Shown one piece after another: positions 23,739-33,399 of a stretch of 64,000 nucleotides of DNA. The notes under the pieces were generated by a model that saw only the letters and a program-made list of their open reading frames with translations, did no database searches and had not been told where the DNA came from. Each line of letters begins with the position of its first letter. Position 1 is the stretch's first letter. A program made the position numbers and the translations under genes. The stretch is from CAZYAK01 sp964403335 (GTDB lineage Bacteria; Patescibacteriota; Gracilibacteria; Peribacterales; Peribacteraceae), in the NCBI GenBank assembly GCA_964403335.1, contig CAYOFI010000006.1:15907-79906 (forward strand), read 5' to 3'.

Positions 23739-26420
23739 TCACCCATCCCTCCCCAGCCACCCCTTGCGCACCATCCATTTGCCGAGCTCCAGGACGGGGA
23801 TGATGGTGAAGGAGACGGCGGCGATGATCAGCCAGTCGCGCAGGGTGAGGCTGAAGGTGCCGAAAGGTTCATGCAGGAACGGTACGTAGACGACGACGAG
23901 GAGCAGCGCCAATTCCCAGAACGTGGCGAGGTTGAGCCATTTGTTCCGGAACATGCCCGTGAAGATGGAATGCCGGTCCGAACGGAAACTGTAGGCCTTG
24001 AAGAATTCGATGAGCGCCAGGGTGACGAAGCTGATGGTCATGGCTTCGTCGTGGGGGAGGCCGGAGGTGAGCGCCCATCCGTACAGCGACAGGTTGGCGA
24101 TGGTGGACCACAGTCCGCCGATGAGCATGAGGAGAACGACAGGCCGCGTGAAGATGCCGACTCGGGGGTTGCGCGGCGGGCGCTTCATCAAATCGTCTTC
24201 GGGCGGATCGACCGCGAGCGCGAGAGCGGGAAGACCGTCGGTCGCCAAGTTCACGTACAGGATTTGCACGGCGGACAGCGGCAACGGCCAGCCCAGAATT
24301 GTGGCGCCCGTCATAAGACCGATCTCGCCGATGTTGGCGGAGAGCAGATACATCAAATACTTTTTGATGTTCCCGAAAATCCCGCGGCCTTCCTCCACCG
24401 CTGCGACGATGCTGGCGAAGTTATCGTCGGTGAGCGTCATGGCGGCGGCTTCTTTCGTCACATCCGTTCCCGTGATACCCATTGCCACGCCGATGTCGGC
24501 TTTTTTCAGAGCAGGCGCATCGTTCACTCCGTCACCCGTCATGGCCACGACTTCGCCTTTCTTCTGCAGCGCGCCGACGACGCGGAGTTTGTGTGCGGGG
24601 GACACGCGCGCGTAGACGCCGATATGATCGACCTCGCGATCGAATGTCGGTTCATCCATGGCTTCCAGTTCAGCTCCGGTCACGACTTTCTGCGTCGTCA
24701 AAATACCCAGTTCGCGTGCGATGGCTTCCGCGGTCACGGGGTGATCGCCGGTGATCATAATTACGCGGATGCCGGCGTCTTTGCACGTTTGGATCGCGGA
24801 CGCGGCTTCCGGGCGGGGCGGGTCGATCATGCCCACGAGTCCGATCAGTTTCATGCCTTCTTGCGCCTCGGCGATGTTGTCTTCGCTGCCTTTGCGCGCG
24901 ACGGCGAGCACGCGCATCGCCTGGCTTGCCATCTGTTTCGCGGTGTCCAGCACGGCCGCGCGGTCGGCGTCCGTCAGGGGTCGTTCTCCGTCTTTGCCCC
25001 AGATGCGCGTGCAGGATTGCAGAAGCATTTCCACCGCGCCCTTTGCGTAGGCCATGTGCCCGTCTTCCCCTTTATGCAGCGTCGTCATGCGCTTGGTTTC
25101 GGAGGTGAAGGGGATTTCGGCCACGCGCGGGAAAGCGGGATCAAGTTGCTCGCGCGTCAGTCCTGCCTTGGCCGCGGCCACCACGAACGCACCCTCCGTC
25201 GGATCGCCTTTGATGTCATGCTTTCCTTCTTCGTGCACGAGGACGGCATCGGAAGACAGCACGCCGCCGCGCAGCAATTCCAGCATTCCTTCGGACGGCT
25301 GCAGCGGTTTGCTCTCCTGCAAAAATTCTCCCGTCGGCGCGTAGCCCGCGCCCGTCACGTCGGCCATTTCGCCGTCCACCCACATGGCGCGGATCGTCAT
25401 TTCATCCTTCGTCAGCGTTCCTGTTTTATCGGAACAGATCACCGTCGTGCTGCCGAGAGTTTCGACGGCCGGTAATCTGCGGATGAGCGCGTTGCGTTTC
25501 ACCATCCGCTGCACGCCGATGGCGAGCGAGATCGTCACCACCGCGGGCAACGCTTCCGGCACCACGGCCACGGCCAACGCCACGCCGAAGATCACGATTT
25601 CCAAAAGCGGTTCGCCGCGATACCAACCCAAGGCGCTGATGACCACCACGATGACGCCGGCCGCCTTGGCGAGCGTGTGCCCGACTTTGTCGAGGTTCTT
25701 CTGGAGCGGCGTTTCTTCGCTCTTCACCGTCTGCAGCAACCCTGCGATTTTTCCGAATTCCGTCTGCATCGCCGTCGCCGTCACAATCGCTTTGCCGCGT
25801 CCATAGGTGATCGTCGTTCCCGCAAACACCATGTTCTTCCGGTCACCGGCGCCCAAGCCGGGCTCTGTGAGCGTGTCGACGCTTTTATCCGACGCGACGG
25901 ATTCGCCGGTCAAGGACGCTTCATCGGCTTTCAAGTTCGCCGCTTCGATCAATCGTGCATCCGCGGGGACCTTATTGCCCGCCGTCAGCAAAATCACATC
26001 ACCGGCCACGACATCGTGCGCCGGAATTTCGATCTGCTTGCCGTCACGGATCACGTTCGCCAGCGGCGCCGCCATCTCCCGCAGCTTCTCCATGGCTTTC
26101 TCGGCCCGGAACTCCTGCACGAATCCCAAGATCACGGCAAACAGCACGATGACGCCGATGGCGATCGCTTCGATCTCGTGTCCCAAAAATGCCGAGAGTC
26201 CCACGGCAATAAGGAGGATGATGACCAAAATATTTTTGAACTGCTCCGCCAGCAGCGCCCAGGGCGACACGCCGGCTGTCATCATCAACTGGTTCAGCCC
26301 GTCGCGTTCCAAACGCGCTTTCGCTTCGGACTCGGACAGACCCGCATGTGCGGATGTGCCAAGATCACGAGCCGTGTCGTCTGTCGATCGTGTATGCCAG
26401 GGGGTGGAGGTGGTGTTCAT
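23739..26420 (-). CDS. P-type ATPase, P2A calcium-type
   Basis: Cation pump of 893 residues, N-terminus like SERCA/PMA1. Actuator TGES motif (EASLTGESVASDK), phosphorylation site CSDKTGTLTKDEM, nucleotide-domain KGAVEMLLQSC and the hinge TGDGVNDAPALKKADIG are all present. Calcium-site residues of SERCA are kept: PEALP in M4, the Asn and Glu of SANIGEI in M5, and Asn, Thr and Asp of NLATDGLPA in M6. It therefore probably exports Ca2+, though some bacterial members carry other cations. Ten TM helices fit the pattern. The start at 26420 is preceded by a purine-mixed leader without a clear Shine-Dalgarno. Confidence 0.88.
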   Translation of the reverse strand: MNTTSTPWHTRSTDDTARDLGTSAHAGLSESEAKARLERDGLNQLMMTAGVSPWALLAEQFKNILVIILLIAVGLSAFLGHEIEAIAIGVIVLFAVILGFVQEFRAEKAMEKLREMAAPLANVIRDGKQIEIPAHDVVAGDVILLTAGNKVPADARLIEAANLKADEASLTGESVASDKSVDTLTEPGLGAGDRKNMVFAGTTITYGRGKAIVTATAMQTEFGKIAGLLQTVKSEETPLQKNLDKVGHTLAKAAGVIVVVISALGWYRGEPLLEIVIFGVALAVAVVPEALPAVVTISLAIGVQRMVKRNALIRRLPAVETLGSTTVICSDKTGTLTKDEMTIRAMWVDGEMADVTGAGYAPTGEFLQESKPLQPSEGMLELLRGGVLSSDAVLVHEEGKHDIKGDPTEGAFVVAAAKAGLTREQLDPAFPRVAEIPFTSETKRMTTLHKGEDGHMAYAKGAVEMLLQSCTRIWGKDGERPLTDADRAAVLDTAKQMASQAMRVLAVARKGSEDNIAEAQEGMKLIGLVGMIDPPRPEAASAIQTCKDAGIRVIMITGDHPVTAEAIARELGILTTQKVVTGAELEAMDEPTFDREVDHIGVYARVSPAHKLRVVGALQKKGEVVAMTGDGVNDAPALKKADIGVAMGITGTDVTKEAAAMTLTDDNFASIVAAVEEGRGIFGNIKKYLMYLLSANIGEIGLMTGATILGWPLPLSAVQILYVNLATDGLPALALAVDPPEDDLMKRPPRNPRVGIFTRPVVLLMLIGGLWSTIANLSLYGWALTSGLPHDEAMTISFVTLALIEFFKAYSFRSDRHSIFTGMFRNKWLNLATFWELALLLVVVYVPFLHEPFGTFSLTLRDWLIIAAVSFTIIPVLELGKWMVRKGWLGRDG

Positions 26421-26515
26421 GTCTTCTATTTTGCCTGAGTTTGTTTATGTGATTGCATACAAAAATTGTTCAGATCAAAAGAGACACTGAGCACAGGAAT
26501 ATCGGTGAGGCTTTC

Positions 26516-26731
26516 TCACATATTGCTGTAGAACCGCGTCTTGCGGTTCTGCTGGCGGTGCTCCTCGCGCTTGAGGGCGCGGATGCGCTGGAGGCGGCGT
26601 GTGAGCGGCTTTTTGTAGGTGGAGCGGGAACGGAGGATCTTCAAGAGCCCCGTCTTCTGAACCTGCTTTTTGAACCGCTGCTGCAAGCGGTCGGAGGATT
26701 CGTCGCCTTTCTTGATAGCGTAGATGGCCAT
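26516..26731 (-). CDS. rpsU: 30S ribosomal protein S21 (bS21)
   Basis: Small, very basic protein of 71 residues matching bS21: ESSDRLQQRFKKQVQKTGLL, SRSTYKKPLTRRLQRIRALKREEHRQQNRK. bS21 sits near the anti-Shine-Dalgarno end of 16S rRNA and influences initiation. In many bacteria rpsU heads the rpsU-dnaG-rpoD operon; here it is separated from dnaG and rpoD, which lie at 61520-64000. Leader pyrimidine-rich (ATTCCCCAGCTCT). Confidence 0.88.
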   Translation of the reverse strand: MAIYAIKKGDESSDRLQQRFKKQVQKTGLLKILRSRSTYKKPLTRRLQRIRALKREEHRQQNRKTRFYSNM

Positions 26732-26784
26732 AGAGCTGGGGAATGGTAAAGAATGTAGGAGGCTGGTGCAAGGGAAAATGTACG

Positions 26785-26915
26785 GAGAAGGCTAAGGATT
26801 AAGGCTAAGGCTAAGGTTGAAGAAAATGACAATCAGGATTTCTTACCTGTTTCTCAAGTAGCTTTTACTTCCATTCTTAGCCTTAGTCCCTAGCCTTAGC
26901 CTTATCTCAACTGTA
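26785..26915. repeat. Word-repeat hairpin (AAGGCTA / TAGCCTT)
   Basis: Left arm about 26790-26816 (AAGGCTAAGGATTAAGGC and more); right arm about 26877-26906 (TTAGCCTTAGTCCCTAGCC and more). The spacer holds about 60 nt of AT-rich DNA. It separates the divergent rpsU and gyrB genes, so here it is upstream of both and unlikely to be only a terminator. Confidence 0.6.
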
Positions 26916-26956
26916 GGGTTGCCTCTCTCTCCGTTCCTCTCTAAAATTCCTTCGAT

Positions 26957-28990
26957 ATGGCTAAAAACGACTATTCCGCTCAGCAGATTCAAGTCTTGGA
27001 AGGCTTAGAGCCCGTGCGCAAGCGTCCGGGTATGTACATCGGGTCCACGGACGTCCGCGGTCTGCACCACTTGGTGTGGGAGATCGTGGACAACGCGATC
27101 GACGAGGCGATGGCCGGTCATGCCAATGACATCACAGTGACCTTGCATGACGACGGCTCGGTGAGCGTGGATGATAACGGCCGCGGTATTCCGGTCGACA
27201 TGCACCCGACGGCGAAGAAGTCGGCGTTGGAAGTGGTGCTCACGGTGCTGCACGCGGGCGGAAAATTCGGCGGGGACGACTCCGGATACAAAGTGTCCGG
27301 CGGTCTGCATGGCGTGGGTTCTTCGGTCGTGAACGCCCTCTCCTCCTATATGAAGGCCGAGGTCCATCGCGATGGCGCTCTGCACATGCAGGAGTACAAG
27401 CGCGGCAAGCCCCAGGCGGACGTGAAGAAGATCGGCAAGAGCGACCGCACCGGAACGAAGATCACGTTCATGCCGGACTCCGAAATCTTTGACACGCTCG
27501 AATTCAGTCTGGCCACACTCCTCACGCGCTTCCGCCAACAGTCGTACCTGACGCGCGGCATCACCATCTCCGTGATGGATGCGCGCAGTAAGCGCCCGGA
27601 GGCCGACACCGCTTACCCGCGCCTGTACCGCTTCCACTTTGAAGGCGGCATTGCGGCGTACGTGCATCACCTCAACGAAGCCCAGGAGCGGATCGGTGAC
27701 CCCATTTGGTTTGAGAAGGATACGGATGACGGCTTTGTGGAAGTCGCCATGCAATACACTCAGTCGTTCCAGGAGAACGTGGTGAGCTTTGCCAACAACA
27801 TTCACACGACGGAAGGCGGCCATCACCTGACGGGATTCAAAGCCGCACTCACGCGCACCATCAACGCCTACGCACGCGCCAACAGCATTCTGAAAGAGAA
27901 AGAAGAGAACCTGACGGCAGACGACGTGCGTGAAGGATTGACCGCTGTCATCTCCGTGCGTCTGAAGGAACCGCAGTTCGAAGGGCAGACCAAAGGAAAA
28001 CTGGGCAATGCCGAAATGAAGACCGCCGTGGAAACCGTTGTGAACGAGAAGTTGGCGGAATACATGGAGGAGCATCCGGCCGAAGCCAAAGAGATCGTCA
28101 GTAAATGTTTGCTGGCCGCCCGCGCCCGCATGGCCGCCCGCGCCGCCCGCGATTCCGTCATCCGCAAAGGCGCGCTCGACGGCATGACGCTCCCGGGCAA
28201 GTTGGCTGACTGTTCCAACCGCGATCCCAGCCAGTGCGAGTTGTACATCGTGGAGGGTGACTCCGCCGGCGGTTCCGCCAAGCAAGGCCGCAACCGCGAG
28301 TTCCAGGCGATCCTCCCGCTCCGCGGAAAAATCCTGAACGTGGAACAGGCCCGTTTGGACCGCATGCTCGGCAACACCGAAGTCAAAGCGCTGATCGTGG
28401 CGTTGGGCATGGGCATCGGTGAAGTGAAAGATGTCTCCAAGCTCCGTTATCACAGAGTCGTCATCATGACCGATGCCGACGTCGATGGCGCGCACATCCG
28501 CACGCTCCTCCTCACGTTGTTCTACCGCTACTTCCCCGAACTCTTCGACGGCGGCTACCTCTACATTGCACAACCGCCGTTGTACAAAATTCAGAAGGAT
28601 AAAGACGTTCGATACGTGTATACCGATCAGGAAAAAGCGGCGCTCCTGAAAGAGTGGGGGATCGGCGAAGAAGAGACGCGCGTGAACGACGATGATGAGG
28701 CGCCCGCGGAAACCGCCGATGACGCATTGGTGGCAGACGCCAAGAAAGAGAAGGCCGCTCCCAAAAAGCGCAAAGTCAACATCCAGCGCTACAAAGGTCT
28801 GGGAGAAATGAACCCGGAACAATTGTGGGAAACGACGATGGATCCGGAGAACCGCATCATGCTGAAAGTCACGTCCGACGATGCGGAGAAAGCCAACGCC
28901 GTCTTCACCACGCTGATGGGATCCGAAGTCGCTCCGCGGCGCAAATTCATTCAGACGCACGCGAAGACGGTGACGAACTTGGATATTTAA
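26957..28990 (+). CDS. gyrB: DNA gyrase subunit B
   Basis: ATPase subunit of a type IIA topoisomerase, 677 residues. GHKL ATP-binding site (EIVDNAIDEAMAG, DNGRGIPVDMHP, GGKFGGDDSGYKVSGGLHGVG), transducer, and TOPRIM motifs (EGDSAGGSAKQGRNREFQAILPLRGKILNVE; MTDADVDGAHIRTLLLTLF). Between the TOPRIM core and the final QRYKGLGEMNPEQLW is an acidic-then-basic insert of about 45 residues (from about EEETRVNDDDEAP to KKEKAAPKKRK). GyrB and ParE are hard to tell apart from sequence alone, and gyrA is not in the window. The leader is a long pyrimidine-rich stretch. Confidence 0.92.
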   Translation: MAKNDYSAQQIQVLEGLEPVRKRPGMYIGSTDVRGLHHLVWEIVDNAIDEAMAGHANDITVTLHDDGSVSVDDNGRGIPVDMHPTAKKSALEVVLTVLHAGGKFGGDDSGYKVSGGLHGVGSSVVNALSSYMKAEVHRDGALHMQEYKRGKPQADVKKIGKSDRTGTKITFMPDSEIFDTLEFSLATLLTRFRQQSYLTRGITISVMDARSKRPEADTAYPRLYRFHFEGGIAAYVHHLNEAQERIGDPIWFEKDTDDGFVEVAMQYTQSFQENVVSFANNIHTTEGGHHLTGFKAALTRTINAYARANSILKEKEENLTADDVREGLTAVISVRLKEPQFEGQTKGKLGNAEMKTAVETVVNEKLAEYMEEHPAEAKEIVSKCLLAARARMAARAARDSVIRKGALDGMTLPGKLADCSNRDPSQCELYIVEGDSAGGSAKQGRNREFQAILPLRGKILNVEQARLDRMLGNTEVKALIVALGMGIGEVKDVSKLRYHRVVIMTDADVDGAHIRTLLLTLFYRYFPELFDGGYLYIAQPPLYKIQKDKDVRYVYTDQEKAALLKEWGIGEEETRVNDDDEAPAETADDALVADAKKEKAAPKKRKVNIQRYKGLGEMNPEQLWETTMDPENRIMLKVTSDDAEKANAVFTTLMGSEVAPRRKFIQTHAKTVTNLDI

Positions 28991-28994
28991 TCGT

Positions 28995-30227
28995 ATGCGC
29001 ATCGCATTTTTCACGGATACATTTTTACCGCAGGTGAATGGTGTTGCCACGTCCATCGCGAATTTTGCGATGGAATTGGGACGCAAAGGCCATGATGTTC
29101 TTATCGTGTGTCCCGCTCCCAAAGGGAAAAGCCGAAATTGGTCTGCACCGGGCGTGAAAGTGGTGGATCTGCTGTCCATTCCGGCTGGCGTGTATCCGGG
29201 GTTCCGCATGAGCCCTTTTATCGGTATGCCCAAAGTTTTCCGCGCCATCCGCGCGTTTAAGCCGGATATCATTCACTTTCACACCACACTGATGGTGTCG
29301 GTGGATGCCATAGCGGCTGCGGTCGCGTTCGGCACACCGCTTGTGGGCACGAATCACTTGTATCTCACTGCGCATCATACCGACTACTTAACGTTCATTA
29401 GCGAGAATCCCACCGTGCGCCGCTATCTGGCGAGCGCCATTCTCATGCACTCTCTTTCGTTCTACAAGTTTTGCAACGTGTGCATCGCGCCGTCTAAATT
29501 GCTTATCGAGGAATTGCGCGAAGACGGCTTCCGGCAGACGATCAATTATCTCCCCAACGGAGTGGTGACGAAGGGCGTCAAACGTTTGAATGCATCGGAA
29601 AAACAAGCGATGAAGCGGCGCTACAAGCTTCGTAAACATGTGCTGGTACACGTGGGCAGGTTGTCCAACGAAAAACGTATTGTCGACGTGCTGACGGCTT
29701 TCGCCCAAGTCCGCCGGTCCATACCGGAGAGCAGTTTGCTTATCGTCGGGGACGGTCCGGAGCGCGTGAAACTTGAACGAAAAGCACAGGTGCTTGGCAT
29801 CGCAGAAGCCGTGGTGTTCACGGGCTTCATCGCGCCGAATACATTGATGCAATCGGGTCTTTTGGGAATAGCAGACGCGTTCATCACGGCGAGTCCCATG
29901 GAGGCGCAAGGCATGGTGATCATCGAGGCAATGGCATTTGGCTTGCCGATTGTCGCGGTTGCGGAAGGGGCCGTGCCGGAAGTGGTGGGGAAAAGCGGTA
30001 TTCTCGTGAAACAACAGGACACAAAAGCGATGGCGCGCGCCGTGATTCAGTTATTTTCGGATGCCGCATATCATCGGGATATGAGCGGGCGTTCCCTGAA
30101 GCGCGCGGAGGCCTATTCCATAGAGGCGCTCACGGAGCAGCTTCTTTCCCTGTACGACAAAGCCATCAAACAGGTACGGGATCAGCGTCGTCGCCCAAGC
30201 ATCATCGGAAAACGCTCGCGTTCTTAA
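28995..30227 (+). CDS. GT4-family glycosyltransferase
   Basis: Retaining glycosyltransferase of 410 residues with two Rossmann domains (GT-B fold). N-terminal acceptor domain opens with FFTDTFLPQVNGVATSIANFA, typical of GT4 enzymes acting on lipids or sugars such as diacylglycerol or PIMs. The C-terminal donor site has VGDGPERVKLER and the EX7E-like segment SPMEAQGMVIIEAMAFGLPIV. It starts 4 nt after the gyrB stop, so it is likely co-transcribed. Its end overlaps the end of hisS by 4 bp on the opposite strand. Donor and acceptor are unknown; a role in glycolipid or cell-wall polymer synthesis is likely. Confidence 0.85.
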   Translation: MRIAFFTDTFLPQVNGVATSIANFAMELGRKGHDVLIVCPAPKGKSRNWSAPGVKVVDLLSIPAGVYPGFRMSPFIGMPKVFRAIRAFKPDIIHFHTTLMVSVDAIAAAVAFGTPLVGTNHLYLTAHHTDYLTFISENPTVRRYLASAILMHSLSFYKFCNVCIAPSKLLIEELREDGFRQTINYLPNGVVTKGVKRLNASEKQAMKRRYKLRKHVLVHVGRLSNEKRIVDVLTAFAQVRRSIPESSLLIVGDGPERVKLERKAQVLGIAEAVVFTGFIAPNTLMQSGLLGIADAFITASPMEAQGMVIIEAMAFGLPIVAVAEGAVPEVVGKSGILVKQQDTKAMARAVIQLFSDAAYHRDMSGRSLKRAEAYSIEALTEQLLSLYDKAIKQVRDQRRRPSIIGKRSRS

Positions 30228-31570
30228 TCCTCATCCACAGCGCCCATCTTGTCCTTCAAGACATATTTGTCCAAATTCTCTTTGCCGATCAGGGCGATGA
30301 CTTCGGGGATGGCGTCCTCGTACTTGAGTTGACGTTGCTTGCCTGCTTTCATGTCACGCAGAATGATCGTTCCTTCTTTCACTTCCATTTTGCCGAGCAG
30401 CATCGTGTAGCGCGCCTCAAATTTGTCCGCCAAACGCATTTGGCTCTTGAGGCTCGCTTCGCCGAGCGCACCGACGGTGTGGATGCCGTTTTCACGGAGC
30501 TTGCTCACGAGCGTGAGGCAGCGTTTCTTCGCCTCCGGTCCCAACTGCGCCACGAACACATCCACTTGGTCCTTGTTCGGCACGGTCACGCCCGCCTCCT
30601 TCATGTGCCAGATCACGCGCTCGATTCCGCCGGCGAATCCCACCCCCGGGGTCGGGTGACCGCCGAGCAATTCGATCAAGCCGTCGTACCGTCCGCCGCC
30701 GCCGATCGCGTTCTGCGCGCCGGAGCTGCTGTCCCAGAATTCGAAGACCGTTTGCGTGTAGTAATCCAGTCCGCGAACGAGGCCGGGATTGGCGACATAT
30801 TTGATGCCTAGCTCATCTAAGTATTCCAGCAGCGTCTCGTGGTACTTTTTGCTGTCTGCATCCAAAAATTGTTCAAGTTTTGGCGCATTCTTCAGCAGAA
30901 TTTGCGTGTCTTCCTCTTTGGAATCGAGCAGGCGGAGCGGGTTCGTCTTGAGTCTTTTTTGATCGAATGCGGGCAAGTTGCGTTCCTTCCCGATGAAGTA
31001 ATCCGCAAGTGCCTCCACGAACGCCTTGCGGTTCTCGGCCGTACCGATGTTGTTCACCTGCAGCGTCAGGCGGTCGAGGATTTTTAAGTCGGACAAAATC
31101 TTCGTGACCATGTGAATCAGCTGCGCATCCAAACTTGGGTCTTTGAGTCCGATCACCTCAAAATCGAATTGATTGAACTGACGGAAGCGGCCCTTCTGCG
31201 GACGGTCGTAGCGGAAACATTGGCCGATGGCGTAGAACTCGACCGGTTGCGGCAACAGGTGCATGCCGTGTTCGATGTACGACCGGCAGATGCCGGCGGT
31301 GAATTCCGGGCGCAGGGAAAATTCCGCGGCTTTCCCTTCGTCATTTTTTTTGCCCACGACGGTGAAGAGTTCCTTCTCCACGATATCCGTGTGCTCGCCG
31401 ATCCCGCGCTGAAACACGCCCGAATGTTCGAACATGGGGGGATCGATGCGCTTGTAACCGGCCTGACGTGCGCGATGACGGACGGCTTTCTTGATGTACG
31501 TCATGTACATGTGGTCTTCCGGCAATGCGTCGTGGGTGCCCTTGGGAGTGCGGAATTGCGGCTCGGCCAT
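30224..31570 (-). CDS. hisS: Histidyl-tRNA synthetase
   Basis: Class II synthetase charging tRNA-His, 448 residues. Motif 1 region PPMFEHSGVFQRGIGEHTDIV, motif 2 GQCFRYDRPQKGRFRQFNQFDFEVIG, histidine-specific LVRGLDYYTQTVFEF, motif 3-type GGGGRYDGLIELLGG and GFAGGIERV. A C-terminal anticodon domain follows (about 335-440). The window also holds tRNA-His (39996-40074), its substrate. The leader CTTATTGTCCCCTTTTTCGC is pyrimidine-rich. Confidence 0.95.
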   Translation of the reverse strand: MAEPQFRTPKGTHDALPEDHMYMTYIKKAVRHRARQAGYKRIDPPMFEHSGVFQRGIGEHTDIVEKELFTVVGKKNDEGKAAEFSLRPEFTAGICRSYIEHGMHLLPQPVEFYAIGQCFRYDRPQKGRFRQFNQFDFEVIGLKDPSLDAQLIHMVTKILSDLKILDRLTLQVNNIGTAENRKAFVEALADYFIGKERNLPAFDQKRLKTNPLRLLDSKEEDTQILLKNAPKLEQFLDADSKKYHETLLEYLDELGIKYVANPGLVRGLDYYTQTVFEFWDSSSGAQNAIGGGGRYDGLIELLGGHPTPGVGFAGGIERVIWHMKEAGVTVPNKDQVDVFVAQLGPEAKKRCLTLVSKLRENGIHTVGALGEASLKSQMRLADKFEARYTMLLGKMEVKEGTIILRDMKAGKQRQLKYEDAIPEVIALIGKENLDKYVLKDKMGAVDED

Positions 31571-31759
31571 GCGAAAAAGGGGACAATAAGTGGTAAATCT
31601 ACGATGAAGGACAGTCTATCAGACTCTATAGGCCTTGGGAAGCGTCCTTGGCAGGGGGAAGCGGAGGAATGCGTATCGTTCGAATGACAAGAATAATTGA
31701 CATACCAGGAGAATATGAAATAGTACGTCGTCGTTCCTTTTCAGTTCGGTGACCCAAAA

Positions 31760-31778
31760 GCCCCTTAGGGGCAGGAGG
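31760..31778 (+). promoter_or_regulatory. Hairpin abutting a strong Shine-Dalgarno
   Basis: GCCCC-TTA-GGGGC (31760-31772) is followed at once by AGGAGG (31773-31778), 5 nt before the ATG at 31784. The close packing could tune ribosome access. Upstream TTGACA (about 31697-31702) may be a -35 box. Confidence 0.5.
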
Positions 31779-31783
31779 TGTGG

Positions 31784-32329
31784 ATGTCCGTGACGAATCC
31801 CATCGTTCCCGGATCCGCCGATGAGCGGCGGTTGATCGAGTTGCTCGGTCGATTGCCATCGCCCATGTCCGCCGAGGTCTTCTATGCCTTGGCCGGACAC
31901 ACTGTCTCGGTTGCCATCGAGACGGTGATTCTGCAGAGGCGCGCCGTGGGCACCGTCGAGGTGTTCCTCATCCAACGCCCGGCCGATGACCCGTTTTATG
32001 GCGCGCAGTGGCACAGTCCGGGGACGATTCTGCGAGGGAAGGACGGTCCCGATCAGCGCAATGGAGTTCCCAGCGGATTCGAAAAGGCCTTCGCGCGCTT
32101 GGAAGCGCGCGAGCTCGGCCTGAAGTTCAGGAGTCCGCCGCGCCTCGTCGGTCCGTTATTCTTCCTTTCACCGCGCGGTCCCGAGCTGTGCCTCGTGCAC
32201 ATCGCGGAGATCAAGGACGATCCCAAGGAAGGGAAGTTCTTCTCCGTCGATGAATTGCCGGAGGCGATCGTGGTCGCCCACCGCGACCACATCATCCCGG
32301 CGGCGGTGCAGGCCTTCATGCACCGCTGA
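31784..32329 (+). CDS. Nudix-like protein with a degenerate Nudix box
   Basis: 181-residue soluble protein resembling Nudix hydrolases in its overall plan: AIETVILQRRAVGTVEVFLIQRP, then YGAQWHSPGTILRG, then an ARLEARELGLKF helix, and a late KFFSVDELPEAIV strand-helix. The catalytic REUxEExGU box is only partly kept (RLEARELGL has one of the expected glutamates of the EE pair), so catalysis is doubtful. It has a strong ribosome-binding site and a hairpin terminator, unlike its neighbours, and may be acquired. Start at ATG 31784 is fixed by AGGAGG. Confidence 0.6.
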   Translation: MSVTNPIVPGSADERRLIELLGRLPSPMSAEVFYALAGHTVSVAIETVILQRRAVGTVEVFLIQRPADDPFYGAQWHSPGTILRGKDGPDQRNGVPSGFEKAFARLEARELGLKFRSPPRLVGPLFFLSPRGPELCLVHIAEIKDDPKEGKFFSVDELPEAIVVAHRDHIIPAAVQAFMHR

Positions 32330-32345
32330 AAAAGAGTGACACTTA

Positions 32346-32376
32346 CAGGCAGTCTCGGTTCATCCGGGGCTGCCTG
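32346..32376 (+). terminator. Hairpin terminator of the Nudix-like gene
   Basis: CAGGCAG / CTGCCTG with a 17-nt loop that may fold further, followed by GCTCTTGAG. The same GGCTCTTGAG string starts the terminator at 39213. Confidence 0.5.
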
Positions 32377-32405
32377 GCTCTTGAGATGCTATTCTTCCAG
32401 ACCCT

Positions 32406-33368
32406 ATGTCCTCCCCCGAAACCGAAGACCCCTACCGTTGGATGCTGGATACTCCGCCGTTCCTGCAGGGGATGACGGCACCGGGTACGGAGGACCAATT
32501 CCGTCGCGACATTGAATGGGGTCTGAGTGTCGGCTTCATTCGCGTGCAAGGCAGACACTCCATGGAGGGTGCGATGCGCTACGATCCGCATTCGTATTTT
32601 GCGAAACTCTCCGGCGAGAACACGCGGCCGATGGAACCGGCGGTCAAAAAACTGGTGGAGTTGTATCGCTATCGCGATGGAAGACCGAATGTGTTGGAAT
32701 TGGGGGGCGGAGCCGGGAATGCTGCGATGCAAATGTACCAACGGCATTGTCGTTTGCATGTGGTGTCCCGTGTGCCGCTGGCTCCGCACATCGCGCCGTC
32801 GATCATGACCATTCATGAGTACATAAACCGGTGCAGCCGGAATCAAGTGCAAATTCCCTTGAGTGCGAGCACGAGTTTGGAGGGCGTGTTTGCCTGGCAA
32901 CGGAAATATCAACAAGCGTATTTTCATGTACTCAGGCGTCCGTACATCGACCGCCAAGATATCGGTGACTATGCAGATTTGGTCCTGCCCGAAAATAAAT
33001 TTTCTATCGTCCACGATCGGTCGGGTGCGCTGGCGTACACGCTGCACGATCTTCGAAAGGAACCGGAAGCCGCATCCATCGATGCCGTTGCGAAAGCGTT
33101 GCGCGCGACGCGGGAGGACGGCGTGCTGTACATCTGGGGCGGCAACCGATGGGCGGCGCTCTGCCAGAAAACCATGAATGCATGTGGCATGGACGGTACG
33201 ATACTCGTCGAACACACACCCGTAGGTCAGTCATCCGAAGTCATCGTTGCACGCCACAACAGTCCCGTTGCCCGCGGGCGATTGAAGAAATGTGCGGTGG
33301 TGGAAGTACAGAATCTTGTGGATGTGCTGGATGACGTGATCGTGGAGGATGAACGGAGCAGCGTCTGA
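32406..33368 (+). CDS. Rossmann-like protein, possible SAM-dependent methyltransferase
   Basis: Soluble protein of 320 residues. It has a methyltransferase motif I-like segment, NVLELGGGAGNAAMQMYQR (about 94-112), followed by a strand LHVVSR. Later segments LVLPENKFSIVHDRSGALAYT (about 192-212) and ATREDGVLYIWGGNRW fit the position of motifs IV and V in class I methyltransferases, but the acidic residue ending strand 2 is not obvious. The preceding helical part (about 1-90) is unfamiliar. The substrate is unknown, and the assignment is moderate. Leader TTCTTCCAGACCCT is pyrimidine-rich. Confidence 0.5.
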   Translation: MSSPETEDPYRWMLDTPPFLQGMTAPGTEDQFRRDIEWGLSVGFIRVQGRHSMEGAMRYDPHSYFAKLSGENTRPMEPAVKKLVELYRYRDGRPNVLELGGGAGNAAMQMYQRHCRLHVVSRVPLAPHIAPSIMTIHEYINRCSRNQVQIPLSASTSLEGVFAWQRKYQQAYFHVLRRPYIDRQDIGDYADLVLPENKFSIVHDRSGALAYTLHDLRKEPEAASIDAVAKALRATREDGVLYIWGGNRWAALCQKTMNACGMDGTILVEHTPVGQSSEVIVARHNSPVARGRLKKCAVVEVQNLVDVLDDVIVEDERSSV

Positions 33369-33371
33369 GGT

Positions 33372-33399
33372 CTCTGCCGTCCCGGTTGGGACGGCAGAG
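33372..33399. terminator. Perfect 12-bp hairpin
   Basis: CTCTGCCGTCCC-GGTT-GGGACGGCAGAG, immediately after the stop of the methyltransferase-like gene. No T-run follows, so it may act with a factor or as an mRNA 3' end. Confidence 0.65.

Noticed and set aside
23871..25475. 534-residue plus-strand frame
   Set aside because: Antisense shadow of the P-type ATPase, with Arg/His/Asp-rich low-quality composition.
27005..29272. 755-residue minus-strand frame over gyrB
   Set aside because: gyrB and the GT4 gene on the other strand have clear catalytic motifs; this frame has none.
31153..31344. Other short frames inside hisS and similar housekeeping genes
   Set aside because: Out-of-frame shadows with no homology-like content.
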